DNA of 64,000 nt from Bryobacterales bacterium (GTDB lineage Bacteria; Acidobacteriota; Terriglobia; Bryobacterales; Bryobacteraceae). The DNA lies in NCBI GenBank assembly GCA_016789785.1, contig JAEUQE010000008.1, positions 28,157 through 92,156 of the forward strand, in the 5' to 3' direction. Shown here one piece after another: positions 36,229 to 44,784 of this stretch. Every line of letters starts with the position of its first letter. Positions within the stretch are counted from its first letter, which is position 1. The notes beneath the pieces are model-generated. The model was not told the origin of the DNA. It saw only the letters and a list, made by a program, of their open reading frames with translations, and searched no databases. The position numbers and the translations under genes were made by a program.

Positions 36229-37137
36229 ATGACGGGGTACTCCGACCAATCGAACGCACCCGCCACCGGCTGGCGAGACTCGTTTCGCACCGTATCCATC
36301 GTGGGCGTCGGACTCATTGGGGGCTCCTTTGCGCTCGCCATCCGCAGGGCCGGGTTCCAAGGAGAGATTCTCGGAGTCAGTTCGGCGGGCACCATCGAAG
36401 AAGCACTGGCGCTGGGGGTGATTGACCGGGGAATGCCCCTGGAAGAAGCGGCCGCCGCATCGGATCTGGTCTACCTCGCGAATCCGATTCAACGCATCCT
36501 GGACTCGTTCCCGCGGATCGCTGCCTCTATACGTCCCGGTACCCTGGTGACGGATGCAGGCAGCACGAAATCCGTCATCGTTTCGGAAGCGGCGAAACAT
36601 TTTTCACACGGGATGTTTCTGGGGGGCCACCCCATGGCGGGCAAAGCGGCGCGGGGAGTAAGCGCCGCCGAAGCTGAGCTACTCTCAGGACGCACATACG
36701 TACTAACACCAGACGCTGGTACGGTCGCAGATATCCAAAGCTATCGCTGCTTTCAGTCTCTGTTAGAAGATATCGGAGCGAGAATCGTCGTGATGGACGC
36801 AAGGACTCACGACAAAGTGGTGGCAGTAACTTCTCATCTTCCACAGTTGATCTCAACGATACTTGCAGAAACAGTACTGAATGAGATTCCCGACATCGAG
36901 TATCTATCGGTTTCTGGCCGCGGCTTGGCAGACATGACGAGGCTTGCCGGTAGTTCGTACGATGTCTGGAGTGACATTCTTCGCACGAATCGGCAAGCGA
37001 TAAGCGATGTATTGGATGAATACCTTAGAACGCTGCAGCTAACCAGAGACCAGTTCGGAGAGGGTTCATTGAGAGATCTTTTTGAGCGCGCGGCGACCGT
37101 TCCCTCTCGTCTGACAGCGTTCCGGCAAATAATCTGA
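36229..37137 (+). CDS. tyrA: prephenate (arogenate) dehydrogenase
   Basis: 302 residues. The N-terminal Rossmann fold has GVGLIG (26-31), the substrate His is in GGHPMAG (His134), and the C-terminal helical dimerisation domain carries VTSHLPQLIS and SGRGLADMTRLA. It oxidatively decarboxylates prephenate (or arogenate) on the way to tyrosine. No ACT domain is present, unlike many regulated TyrA proteins. GC content falls from ~62% in the first half to ~45-50% from about base 36660 on (four 60-base rows of 45-48%), with TTA, ATA and AGA codons more frequent. Nothing is broken in the frame. Confidence 0.92.
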   Translation: MTGYSDQSNAPATGWRDSFRTVSIVGVGLIGGSFALAIRRAGFQGEILGVSSAGTIEEALALGVIDRGMPLEEAAAASDLVYLANPIQRILDSFPRIAASIRPGTLVTDAGSTKSVIVSEAAKHFSHGMFLGGHPMAGKAARGVSAAEAELLSGRTYVLTPDAGTVADIQSYRCFQSLLEDIGARIVVMDARTHDKVVAVTSHLPQLISTILAETVLNEIPDIEYLSVSGRGLADMTRLAGSSYDVWSDILRTNRQAISDVLDEYLRTLQLTRDQFGEGSLRDLFERAATVPSRLTAFRQII

Positions 37138-37159
37138 CATTTTCCTTTTCAACTGGACA

Positions 37160-37185
37160 GGTTTCAAGTTACTATAATTGAAACC
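37160..37185 (+). promoter_or_regulatory. TATAAT inside a perfect inverted repeat upstream of the Crp/Fnr gene
   Basis: GGTTTCAA, 10 bases, TTGAAACC: 8-bp perfect arms. The right arm and spacer contain TATAAT at 37173-37178. A -35 element is not clear (TGGACA is too close). The site lies 77 bases before the regulator's start codon, so an autoregulatory operator overlapping the -10 box is plausible. Confidence 0.55.
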
Positions 37186-37261
37186 CGTCTAGCCGTGCGG
37201 CTGTTCGGCTCAACGGAATTAGTTTCGATTCAAGGTTTGGCGTGAACGGAGCGCGCAACCG

Positions 37262-37930
37262 ATGACTCATGTCAGCTTCTCCTCCATCATGAGAGAGGCT
37301 CATTTACCCAGGGACGTAGTTACCCGGCTCGCCTCGTGCCGCCGTTTTACGCTGCTGTATGAGGAAGGCAGCCTCGCCGACAGCATCTACTATCTGGAGT
37401 CGGGGCTGGTCAAGATTTTCAAACACTGCGCCGGCGGCAGGGACGTTGTGCTGGGTCTCATCCGGCCAGGTGAGGTGTTTGGCGAAGAGGCTCTGCTGAC
37501 GCGCGGCCATCGCTGCACGTCCGCCGAAGTTGTGTCTGAGGCAAGTGTTTCGGTAGTCCCGCGCGAAGCGATGCTGGGGTTCTGCCATGAATCTCCCGAG
37601 ACCTGGCGCCTGGTTGCGGATCAGTTGCTCCGTCGTGCGCAGGTCCTCGAGAAGAAGCTGGAATTATTCATGTCCCGGGGCGTGGAATACCGCATCCTGC
37701 ACTATCTTGCAGAACTCGCTGAGGTGCTTGGTGTGCCCCAGGCGGACGGCAGTTGCGCGGTGAGCTTCTCTCAGGTCGAGATTGCGGCTTTAGTGGGGGC
37801 AACACGGGAGACGACATCAAGCGCTTTGAACGAACTCGCGCGGCGAGGTTTGGTGGTGCTGGGCCGCCGGCGTCTGGTAGTTGCTCCGCCAAAAGTATTG
37901 CGATTTTACGCCACACGAGGGCCGGTCTAG
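37262..37930 (+). CDS. Crp/Fnr-family transcriptional regulator
   Basis: 222 residues. The N-terminal cyclic-nucleotide-binding beta-roll (~15-125) has the usual YEEGSLADSIYYLESGLVKIFK and LIRPGEVFGEEALLT motifs. A dimerisation helix spans ~125-150. The C-terminal winged helix contains FSQVEIAALVGATRETTSSALNEL (recognition helix near residue 180). It lacks the N-terminal cysteines of true FNR; Cys26, Cys56 and others do not form that cluster. Ligand and regulon are unknown. It is preceded by a 26-bp inverted repeat overlapping a TATAAT. Confidence 0.92.
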   Translation: MTHVSFSSIMREAHLPRDVVTRLASCRRFTLLYEEGSLADSIYYLESGLVKIFKHCAGGRDVVLGLIRPGEVFGEEALLTRGHRCTSAEVVSEASVSVVPREAMLGFCHESPETWRLVADQLLRRAQVLEKKLELFMSRGVEYRILHYLAELAEVLGVPQADGSCAVSFSQVEIAALVGATRETTSSALNELARRGLVVLGRRRLVVAPPKVLRFYATRGPV

Positions 37931-38026
37931 ATTCCGTACTCGCTGTGTGGGGGCATGCCACGCTTGGGATGAAGTTGAGCCTATTCGCCTGGATCGTGGA
38001 TACTGGGCCGGTCGGTTCCCAGGCAG

Positions 38027-38039
38027 TTCACAGTGTGAA
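38027..38039. promoter_or_regulatory. TTCACA-G-TGTGAA palindrome between the regulator and the Omp85-like gene
   Basis: A perfect 13-bp palindrome 86 bases before the outer-membrane gene start. Its half-sites are Crp-like in sequence (TCACA/TGTGA) but in reversed order and too close together for a classical Crp site. It is offered as a possible operator only. Confidence 0.3.
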
Positions 38040-38124
38040 TCGGCGCCAACAGAGAATCCATCTGGCTTCCCTTGAGATTTCAGTGACTTAGCGTTTGGAA
38101 CGGAACTTGCAGCCCTATGTGCGT

Positions 38125-39681
38125 ATGCCACTCGCAAGGTTGTTGTTCGCTTGGCTGGTGCTGATCCCGGCATTCGCGTGGAACCAGGATGCTCCGGCGA
38201 ACGTCCAGACCACTTCCATTGTGGAAGCCATAGACCTGCCCGCGCGGATCGAAGACCGGTTAAGCAGCGACCTTCGTCAGGATCTCCAGCGACTCGTTGG
38301 TGTGGCGTACGACGAGTCGCGGTTGGACCAGGTGATCTCGCGGATCAAAGAGGAAGTTCGCGAGTACCGTCTGGTGGCGCGGACCATCGCCGGCAGCGTC
38401 CCCGGCAGGATTCGCGTGGTGTTTGACGCAGTGGTAATGGACGCGTCCTTCGATGCCACCAACATCAATTCGCGCTATACCGTGGAGTCGGTCGACCTGC
38501 CGGCGAAGTACGAGGAACGCCTCAGCGATAGTCTCCGCGGCGAGTTGAAGGGGCTGGTCGGTCAGAGGTTCAATCCGGAGCAGGCAGACCGGCTGGTCCG
38601 CCGCCTGAAGAAGGAACTCGCCGGTTACCGGATCAACCAGCGCATTGCGAAGGGTACGAAGCCTGACGCCATCCGGCTGATCTTCGACGTGGAGCGGTCG
38701 CGCCGGTCGGCGGACGTCGTGTTGCCCAGGCTCGCTTATCATTCCAAACAGAACTTCACGTTTGGCGGCGACGTCACCCTCGGCAATGACGATAACGAAG
38801 TCCGTGCGGGCATCCTCACCGACAACAACGAACTCCTGGAACGCTATTCGGGCCTTCGGGGAGGCTATTATCGCGTGCTGCTCGAGGGACGCCTCAAGGT
38901 CGGGTTCATGGCGGAAACCTGGCGGTCACAGTGGAATCCAGCAGTAGCTGCCGCGCTCGCAAGGCAGCCGGCCTCGGCAGACGTTCAGGACTCAAGCGAG
39001 GAGATCGTTCCTGGCATCTACCGCAAGCGGCAGCGATTCGCGCCCAATGTTGAAGTGGCTCTTGGTCCGATCGTGATCTCCGCGGGCATCAGCCTGCAGC
39101 GGTTCCAAACACAGTTTCCGGTCGCGCGCTACGAAACTGCCAATGCGCTGATTTCATCTCTGCGCCTTGAACAGCGATGGCAGGTTCCGGGTCTCGGGAC
39201 ACACAACCTCGATGCAGGCTACCACCTCCGCGCGGCCACCAGTTCTCTCGGGAGTGACTTCACCTATACGCGTCACTCCTTCGATGCACGCTACGAGTTG
39301 AACCGCGGGAAGGAGAGCATCTCGGCGATTCTCACAGCGGGATATCTGGACGGCAGAGCTCCGCTCTTCGAGCGTTTCGTGCTTGGCAATGTGAGCACGC
39401 TGCGCGGATGGAACAAGTTTGAAGTCGCGCCGCTTGGCGGCAGCCGGATGGCGCACGGGTCGCTCGACTACCGCAATCGCTGGTTCCGTGTCGTGTACGA
39501 TGCCGGGTCGGTACACGGGCCGGGCACTGTGGCGGCCGATGGCAGCCGGCCGAAGGTGCGGCACTCGCTGGCTGCTGGAATTACAACCGGCACGAAACGT
39601 GACGCATTCTCCTTTCTTGTGGCGTTTCCACTGCGGGAAGGAAGGGCCGAACCCATCTTCATGCTGGGGATGAACTTCTGA
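38125..39681 (+). CDS. Omp85-superfamily outer-membrane barrel with two POTRA-like repeats
   Basis: 518 residues from the ATG at 38125 (MPLARLLFAWLV, a good signal peptide); upstream GTG and TTG starts exist. Two duplicated ~90-residue segments (~35-120 and ~120-210) share V.(A/S)(I/V)DLPA(R/K).E(D/E)RLS..LR..L and read as POTRA-like domains. The rest is a predicted beta-barrel with the Omp85-type LRGW motif (GNVSTLRGWNKFEVAPLGG, about residue 425) and a final aromatic residue (MLGMNF) typical of outer-membrane proteins. It could secrete or insert a partner protein, but no partner (TPS exoprotein) gene is adjacent. It overlaps the DUF4390-like gene by one base. Confidence 0.78.
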   Translation: MPLARLLFAWLVLIPAFAWNQDAPANVQTTSIVEAIDLPARIEDRLSSDLRQDLQRLVGVAYDESRLDQVISRIKEEVREYRLVARTIAGSVPGRIRVVFDAVVMDASFDATNINSRYTVESVDLPAKYEERLSDSLRGELKGLVGQRFNPEQADRLVRRLKKELAGYRINQRIAKGTKPDAIRLIFDVERSRRSADVVLPRLAYHSKQNFTFGGDVTLGNDDNEVRAGILTDNNELLERYSGLRGGYYRVLLEGRLKVGFMAETWRSQWNPAVAAALARQPASADVQDSSEEIVPGIYRKRQRFAPNVEVALGPIVISAGISLQRFQTQFPVARYETANALISSLRLEQRWQVPGLGTHNLDAGYHLRAATSSLGSDFTYTRHSFDARYELNRGKESISAILTAGYLDGRAPLFERFVLGNVSTLRGWNKFEVAPLGGSRMAHGSLDYRNRWFRVVYDAGSVHGPGTVAADGSRPKVRHSLAAGITTGTKRDAFSFLVAFPLREGRAEPIFMLGMNF

Positions 39682-40307
39682 TGCCGCTGCGGAGGATGCA
39701 ATCGCCGGTTTGCGAAGCCTCCTGCGGGGGGCGTTTGTTTGTCTTCTATCTCATGGTCGCGGTGGCGGCGATCCCCGATGTGCGCGGCCAGGATTTGCAG
39801 GTGTCCTGGAACGGACGCGAGTTGCGGGTCGCCGCACCGCAGTTGCGTTTCCTCACCGGCAAGGCGCTCGATCGCTCCCGCAACGGCAATACGGTAGCTT
39901 TCGACTTGCAGCTTTCCGTGATCGCCGGGCAAAGCGTCTTGCAGCGCACAGCCGAACGGTATCTCATCAGCTACGATCTTTGGGAAGAACGCTTCGCCGT
40001 GGCGAGAATGGCGCGCGATGGCCGTCCGCAGAAGTCGGTTTCGCACCTCACTCCGAACGCCGCCGAAGCATGGTGCCTGGAGAATCTTGTGCTGGCCACG
40101 GACAAGCTTGACCCAAACCGCCAAGTGATTCTGCAACTCGATGTCCGTGCCGAGGATGGCCGCACTTCCTCACAGATCGTAGGCGACCCAGGCATCAGCC
40201 TCACCGCACTCATTGAGATTTTCAGCCGCACCTCGAACTCGCCTCAGGCCAAATGGAGCCTTCAGCGCGGCCCTCTCCGGATCGCCGATCATAAAAAAGG
40301 GGCCTGA
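39681..40307 (+). CDS. DUF4390-like exported protein
   Basis: 208 residues starting one base inside the preceding stop (TGATG). A hydrophobic segment at ~20-35 looks like a signal or anchor. The mature part has AAPQLRFLTGKALDRSRNGNTVAFDLQLSV and ISYDLWEERFAVAR, which resemble DUF4390, an unknown domain whose gene often precedes ntrY-ntrX in betaproteobacteria. Here it directly precedes an NtrY-like kinase with a one-base overlap (TGATG), so the same neighbourhood is kept. A periplasmic input or accessory role for the kinase is inferred. The family assignment is from memory of motifs and not certain. Confidence 0.6.
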   Translation: MPLRRMQSPVCEASCGGRLFVFYLMVAVAAIPDVRGQDLQVSWNGRELRVAAPQLRFLTGKALDRSRNGNTVAFDLQLSVIAGQSVLQRTAERYLISYDLWEERFAVARMARDGRPQKSVSHLTPNAAEAWCLENLVLATDKLDPNRQVILQLDVRAEDGRTSSQIVGDPGISLTALIEIFSRTSNSPQAKWSLQRGPLRIADHKKGA

Positions 40308-41761
40308 TGAAGCGTCTGCGCAACCGCCTGCTGGCGGCCTTTCTGCTGGCCACGCTGGCGCCGCTCGCGTTGACGCTGTGGGTGACGGCGTCGCTACTGG
40401 AGCGATCCCTGTCACTTGCATCCACGCGCGAGATCGACGAGTTGTCGCAAGCACTCGAGAAGTCGGGCCGCGAATATTATCAGCAGTCGAAGGAAGTGCT
40501 GCGGAGCGCCGCCGAATCAGGCAAGGTACGGCCGGCGCGCTTTGCCGTGGCGCAACGCCAAGCCTGGCCGGCGGACATTCAGGCTTTCTGGGAGAGTCAG
40601 GAGCCCGAGCGTTTTCAAACGGCTGGGGATGAGGGCAGCCAACTGCACTATCTGGTGAGACGTGACGATGCCGTGTTGCGGTACACGCGCGCGTTCGGAA
40701 CGGTGCACATGTCGAAGCTATCGGCTTTGGTCACCCGGGCGCGCGACCGTGTCGAGACGAGCCGCAGCCGCGATCTCCGCAAGGGGTTTCTTTACGCGCT
40801 GTTGCTGGTCGCCGCATCGGTTGGCGTGGTGGCCGTCGCAATCGTCGTGCTTTTCGCGCATCGCATTGCCAAACCGGTACAGAAGCTCACTGGCGCGTTG
40901 CGACGCGTGGCGGCGGGGGAAGCGCAAGTCCGCGTGGAGAGCACCACCAGCGACGAACTCGGCGAAGCGCTCTCGGCATTCAATCACATGGCGGAACAAC
41001 TGGAGCAAAGCCAGCAGCGCCTGATTCTGTTGACGCGGCTTTCGAGCTGGCAGGCGCTTGGCCGCAAGATGGCACATGAGGTGAAGAACTCGCTCACTCC
41101 CATCCGCCTCACAGTGGAGGAGATGGTGGCCCGTTACGGCACGCGTGTGGCCCCCGCGGATCGCGCGCAATTCGATCAGGCCGCGCAAATCATCGTGGAC
41201 GAAGTGACGCGCCTGGAGCGGCGTGTCCGCGCGTTCTCCGAACTGGCGGCCGAGCCTCCAGTAAACAGCTCTGAACTCGACATCAATGCAATCCTGGAAG
41301 AGCGCATCAGCTTCCTCCGCACGGCTCATCCGGAGGTGATCTACAATCTGCGCTTGTCGCCGAAACGCCCCAGCGCGAGGGGAGATGAGGATCTGATCCG
41401 CGGTGTACTCACGAATTTGCTGGAGAACGCAGCCGAAGCGGCGGGCCCGGGTGGAGTGGTGCAGGCGGTCACTGGCTTTTCGAACGGACGTGTGTTGTTC
41501 GAAGTGCATGATTCGGGGCCAGGCTTGAGCCGCCATGCCAAAGAGACGTTGTTTCAACCAACGATCTCGTTCAAGAAGACAGGAATGGGGCTGGGGTTGT
41601 CGATCGCGCACAAGAGCGCTTTGCTCTCCGGCGGAGACATTGCATTGATTGACGGAGAACTCGGTGGAGCGGCCTTTCGCGTGACCTTGCCGGAAGTGAT
41701 CCGGCGAACAGAGACACATGCCGCGGTTCAAGAAACAGCATGGCTACGAAGCGAATCGTAA
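40307..41761 (+). CDS. membrane sensor histidine kinase, NtrY-like
   Basis: 484 residues. Two membrane segments (~10-32 and ~160-184) flank a periplasmic region of ~125 residues. A HAMP linker (~186-238) is followed by HisKA with the phospho-acceptor His257 in LGRKMAHEVKNSLTPI, and an ATPase domain with the N box NLLENAAEA (~370-378), G1 HDSGPGLS and G2 GMGLGLS. The HEVKNSLTPI box is typical of NtrY/NtrB-type kinases. The gene overlaps its response-regulator partner by 22 bases. Confidence 0.93.
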   Translation: MKRLRNRLLAAFLLATLAPLALTLWVTASLLERSLSLASTREIDELSQALEKSGREYYQQSKEVLRSAAESGKVRPARFAVAQRQAWPADIQAFWESQEPERFQTAGDEGSQLHYLVRRDDAVLRYTRAFGTVHMSKLSALVTRARDRVETSRSRDLRKGFLYALLLVAASVGVVAVAIVVLFAHRIAKPVQKLTGALRRVAAGEAQVRVESTTSDELGEALSAFNHMAEQLEQSQQRLILLTRLSSWQALGRKMAHEVKNSLTPIRLTVEEMVARYGTRVAPADRAQFDQAAQIIVDEVTRLERRVRAFSELAAEPPVNSSELDINAILEERISFLRTAHPEVIYNLRLSPKRPSARGDEDLIRGVLTNLLENAAEAAGPGGVVQAVTGFSNGRVLFEVHDSGPGLSRHAKETLFQPTISFKKTGMGLGLSIAHKSALLSGGDIALIDGELGGAAFRVTLPEVIRRTETHAAVQETAWLRSES

Positions 41762-43074
41762 TTGTCGACGACGAGGAGAACATCGGGCGCTCGCTCGATC
41801 TGATTCTCCGCAATGAGGGCTTTGCCGTGACCGTTTGCCGGTCGGTGAACGATTTCCAGAGCCAGGATCCACGGGGAGATCTCTATCTCTTCGACGTTCG
41901 CCTGCCCGATGGCAGCGGCATCGATCTTCTCCGGAAGCTGCGCCAGACAGGATCGGCAACACCCGTGGTGATGATCTCCGGTCACGGCACGATCTCGGAT
42001 GCGGTGGAGGCGGTGCGCATCGGCGCATTCGATTTTCTGGAGAAGCCGCTTGGCCGCGAGCGGGTGTTGCTTGCGGTAAGGCATGCGCTGGAGCAGTCGT
42101 CGCTCCGCCGGGAAAACGAAGTGCTTCGCGAACAACTCGGCGGTCAGCCTCGCATGATCGGCGAAAGCCCGGCGTTCCGGCAAGTGGTGGAGCAGGCGAC
42201 GTTGGCGGCGCGATCCGATGCGCGCGTGTTGCTGATTGGGGAGTCGGGCACGGGGAAGGAACTCCTGGCCGCTCATATCCACGAACAGAGCCCGTTCGCG
42301 CCGGGCCCGTTCGTGAAGGTGAATTGCGCCGCGATTCCAACCGAACTCATCGAGAGCGAACTCTTCGGGCACGAGAAAGGCAGTTTTACGGGGGCCACCG
42401 CGGCCCGTCGAGGCAAGTTTGAGCTCGCCGATGGCGGCACGTTGTTTCTGGATGAGGTGGGCGATCTGCATCCCAACTCGCAGGCCAAGCTGCTGCGGGT
42501 TTTGCAGGAGGGCGAGTTTCATCGCGTCGGCGGCGAACGTCCGATTCGCGTGCAGGTGCGCGTGGTCGCGGCCACGAATCGCGACCTGGAAGACATGGTG
42601 CAGAAGGAGAAGTTTCGCGAGGATCTTTACTATCGTCTCTGCGTGATGCCGATTCGCGTGCCGCCATTGCGCGAGCGTCCTACCGATATCCGGGCTCTGG
42701 CTGCCTACTTCCTCGGCGAGTTCTGTCATCGGAACAACTTTCGCGCGAAGACGTTGGAGGACGAGGCACTGGAAGTGTTGGAAGCCTATCATTGGCCGGG
42801 AAATGCACGCGAACTTCGCAATGCCGTGGAGCGGATGGCGATCCTGACTCCCACCGATCAGATCGGAGCAGCCTCCGTACCCGTGGAGATCCGCATTCCG
42901 CGAGATGGCGCGCCGCGATCCTCACTGCATGAAGCGCGCGAAGCAGCCGAGCGCGACCTTGTGCTGCGTGCGCTGGAGCAGAACGACTGGAACGTGTCCG
43001 CAACCGCGCGCGCCTTGGGAATGGAGCGGACGAACTTGCACAAGAAGATCCGCGCTCTCGGCCTTCACCGATAG
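41740..43074 (+). CDS. sigma54-dependent response regulator, NtrX/NtrC-like
   Basis: 444 residues. Receiver domain with the acidic pair Asp10-Asp11, phospho-acceptor Asp52 and Lys102. AAA+ domain with Walker A GESGTGKE (167-174), sigma54-contact loop GSFTGA (214-219, a Ser variant of GAFTGA), and Walker B TLFLDEVG. C-terminal Fis-type helix-turn-helix (NVSATARALGMERTNLHKKI). The loop implies activation of sigma54 promoters by the upstream kinase. Targets are unknown; nitrogen or envelope/respiratory control, as described for NtrYX in other bacteria, is likely. Confidence 0.95.
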   Translation: MATKRIVIVDDEENIGRSLDLILRNEGFAVTVCRSVNDFQSQDPRGDLYLFDVRLPDGSGIDLLRKLRQTGSATPVVMISGHGTISDAVEAVRIGAFDFLEKPLGRERVLLAVRHALEQSSLRRENEVLREQLGGQPRMIGESPAFRQVVEQATLAARSDARVLLIGESGTGKELLAAHIHEQSPFAPGPFVKVNCAAIPTELIESELFGHEKGSFTGATAARRGKFELADGGTLFLDEVGDLHPNSQAKLLRVLQEGEFHRVGGERPIRVQVRVVAATNRDLEDMVQKEKFREDLYYRLCVMPIRVPPLRERPTDIRALAAYFLGEFCHRNNFRAKTLEDEALEVLEAYHWPGNARELRNAVERMAILTPTDQIGAASVPVEIRIPRDGAPRSSLHEAREAAERDLVLRALEQNDWNVSATARALGMERTNLHKKIRALGLHR

Positions 43075-43144
43075 TTCTTGTCTAAAATCTGGTACGATTC
43101 CGTGGCCGCCTGCATCCGATCAGGCAGCGGTGCACATACTACTC

Positions 43145-43591
43145 ATGCTGAGCTGGCTGTTCTCTGACCCCCTACCGGTAGGCTCCAAAGCCCCTCCCTT
43201 TGCTTTGCCCGATGAGAAGGGCGCGCTGATCCGGCTGGATGATCTACGAGGGAAGAACGTCGTACTGGTGTGGTATCCCGGCGACGACACGATGGTCTGC
43301 CGCAAGCAGCTTTGCGAATTTCGTGATCAGTGGGCCGCCGCCAAGGGGAAGGATGTCGCGGTGTTTGGCGTGAATCCGCAGGGTCCGGAAAGCCATGCGA
43401 AGTTTCGCAGCAAGTTCAGCTTCCCGTTTCCTCTGCTGGTGGACACGGGGCAGAAGGTCGGAACGCTGTATCACACGAACGGCCTGATCGTGAAACGTAC
43501 CGTCTATCTGATTGGCAAGGACGGTACCATCCGGTTTGCCCAGCGAGGCAAGCCAACTGTGGATGAGGTGCTTGCGGCGGCGCAGCCGTAG
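43145..43591 (+). CDS. peroxiredoxin, AhpC/TSA (BCP-like)
   Basis: 148 residues from the ATG at 43145; a GTG at 43130 would add five residues. Thioredoxin fold with LDDLRGKNVVLVWYPGDDTMVCRKQLCEFRD: peroxidatic Cys52 and a second Cys57 five residues on, the BCP-type arrangement. It reduces peroxides with a thioredoxin-like donor. A TAAAAT lies upstream. The stop is 8 bases from the convergent DapA-family gene. Confidence 0.9.
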   Translation: MLSWLFSDPLPVGSKAPPFALPDEKGALIRLDDLRGKNVVLVWYPGDDTMVCRKQLCEFRDQWAAAKGKDVAVFGVNPQGPESHAKFRSKFSFPFPLLVDTGQKVGTLYHTNGLIVKRTVYLIGKDGTIRFAQRGKPTVDEVLAAAQP

Positions 43592-43599
43592 GGGAATCC

Positions 43600-44538
43600 C
43601 TACGTCGCGACCAACTGCTCGGCGAGAGCCTTTGCCACCGCCTCCAACTGTGCGAGTTGCTCGCTATTCAGTGCGCTGACGAACGGAGGAATCGGGCCGG
43701 TGTCACAAATGCCGGCAAACTCAGTGGCTGCATGCAGGACACGCGCCGGTCCCCACGCATCACGCAGATCCTCATGTGGGATGAAGCGCTGGCGCGCGGC
43801 TTCCGCCGTCAAGTAGTCCCCCGCCTGACACGCGCTGAGAATGCGATTGCTGGCGGCGGGCGCCAAACAGCCGCTGCCTGTCGTGAAGCCGGGTAGACCG
43901 AATTTCTGCAGATGGGCAATCGCCGGCCGTTCGCCGATGCCGCTCAACACAATGTTGCGATCCACGCGCTTCAGCAGACCGTCGAGATAAACATCGAGAT
44001 ACGGATCCTTGCGCACCACAGCGTATTTGATACCGATGCAGATGCCGTCCTTCACCATGCGCGCGACCGCGTCGAGCCCAGCGTCGAGATTGCCGCCGAA
44101 GTTGTTCTCCTCTTTCAAATAGAGAATGAGCGGCGTGCCGCACGCGTCGGCGAAGTCCCGCAGGCCTGCTTCCAATCCCGAGGCATCGCGAGGATCCGCA
44201 CAAGGCAGGTGCATCACGGCGGGGAACTTGTACCGGCGCAGAATCGGCGCCTGATCCATCAGACGGCCGAAGGACGGTCCCGCGCTTGGGATGCACCAGA
44301 AGTGATCGGGCTGCGCGTTCAGCCAGTCAAGCAGCGCTTCATACTCGGCAAGTGTGATGTGGTAGAGAAACGCATTCCCGCCATAGAGGAAGCGAGTCAT
44401 GCCGCCGGCCTCCATGTGGCGAAGCAGCTTTGCGTTCTCCGCGAAATCGATGGAGCGCGCCTTGTCATTGCGGCGCGCCAGTGGAGGCACTGGAAACACG
44501 CCGCGCCAATCGGAAGCCTGAATCGGAGTGGTACGCAT
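43600..44538 (-). CDS. DapA-family (dihydrodipicolinate synthase/N-acetylneuraminate lyase) aldolase-like protein
   Basis: 312 residues from the ATG at 44538; longer frames upstream have no coding look. A TIM barrel with the Schiff-base lysine in ICIGIKYAVVRKD (Lys171) and the catalytic tyrosine in LILYLKEENN (Tyr140). The substrate cannot be inferred: 2-keto-3-deoxy acids, pyruvate-aldehyde condensation or dehydration are all possible. DHDPS for lysine synthesis usually has an N-terminal GTxTAL..PF loop, absent here, so it is more likely a catabolic lyase. It is divergent from the VapB-like gene with 246 bases between. Confidence 0.85.
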   Translation of the reverse strand: MRTTPIQASDWRGVFPVPPLARRNDKARSIDFAENAKLLRHMEAGGMTRFLYGGNAFLYHITLAEYEALLDWLNAQPDHFWCIPSAGPSFGRLMDQAPILRRYKFPAVMHLPCADPRDASGLEAGLRDFADACGTPLILYLKEENNFGGNLDAGLDAVARMVKDGICIGIKYAVVRKDPYLDVYLDGLLKRVDRNIVLSGIGERPAIAHLQKFGLPGFTTGSGCLAPAASNRILSACQAGDYLTAEAARQRFIPHEDLRDAWGPARVLHAATEFAGICDTGPIPPFVSALNSEQLAQLEAVAKALAEQLVAT

Positions 44539-44735
44539 GACCTTCCACTTTACTGCACTCCCGGCCTCTGTCGCGTGGAATCCTCCCGAATTGGACTGCA
44601 TCAGCCGCATGTGGCCGCGCGGCGCTTCCGCTATCAGCATCTTACGGAGGTGTAGTCGCGATTGGCTGAACGTTGCGGCGACGGGCTCTCGCAGACATCG
44701 TGTGAGTCGAAGCAGTGAGTTCGGCGCGCATGCAG

Positions 44736-44771
44736 TTTGTGTAGGATTGCATCCTGTGTAGAACTTGTGTA
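44736..44771 (+). promoter_or_regulatory. three direct TGTGTA repeats upstream of the second vapB
   Basis: TGTGTA begins at 44738, 44755 and 44766 (spacing 17 and 11), ending 14 bases before the antitoxin ATG. GGAT-TGC-ATCC is a small palindrome between the first two. Together they are a candidate antitoxin operator. The rest of the 246-base gap (44539-44735) shows nothing recognisable. Confidence 0.4.
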
Positions 44772-44784
44772 AGCTCAAGATGCA

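Noticed and set aside
41728..42792. Long open frame on the minus strand across the NtrX-like gene
   Set aside because: It is the shadow of the + strand response regulator; its translation has no family features, while the + strand frame has complete receiver, AAA+ and HTH motifs.
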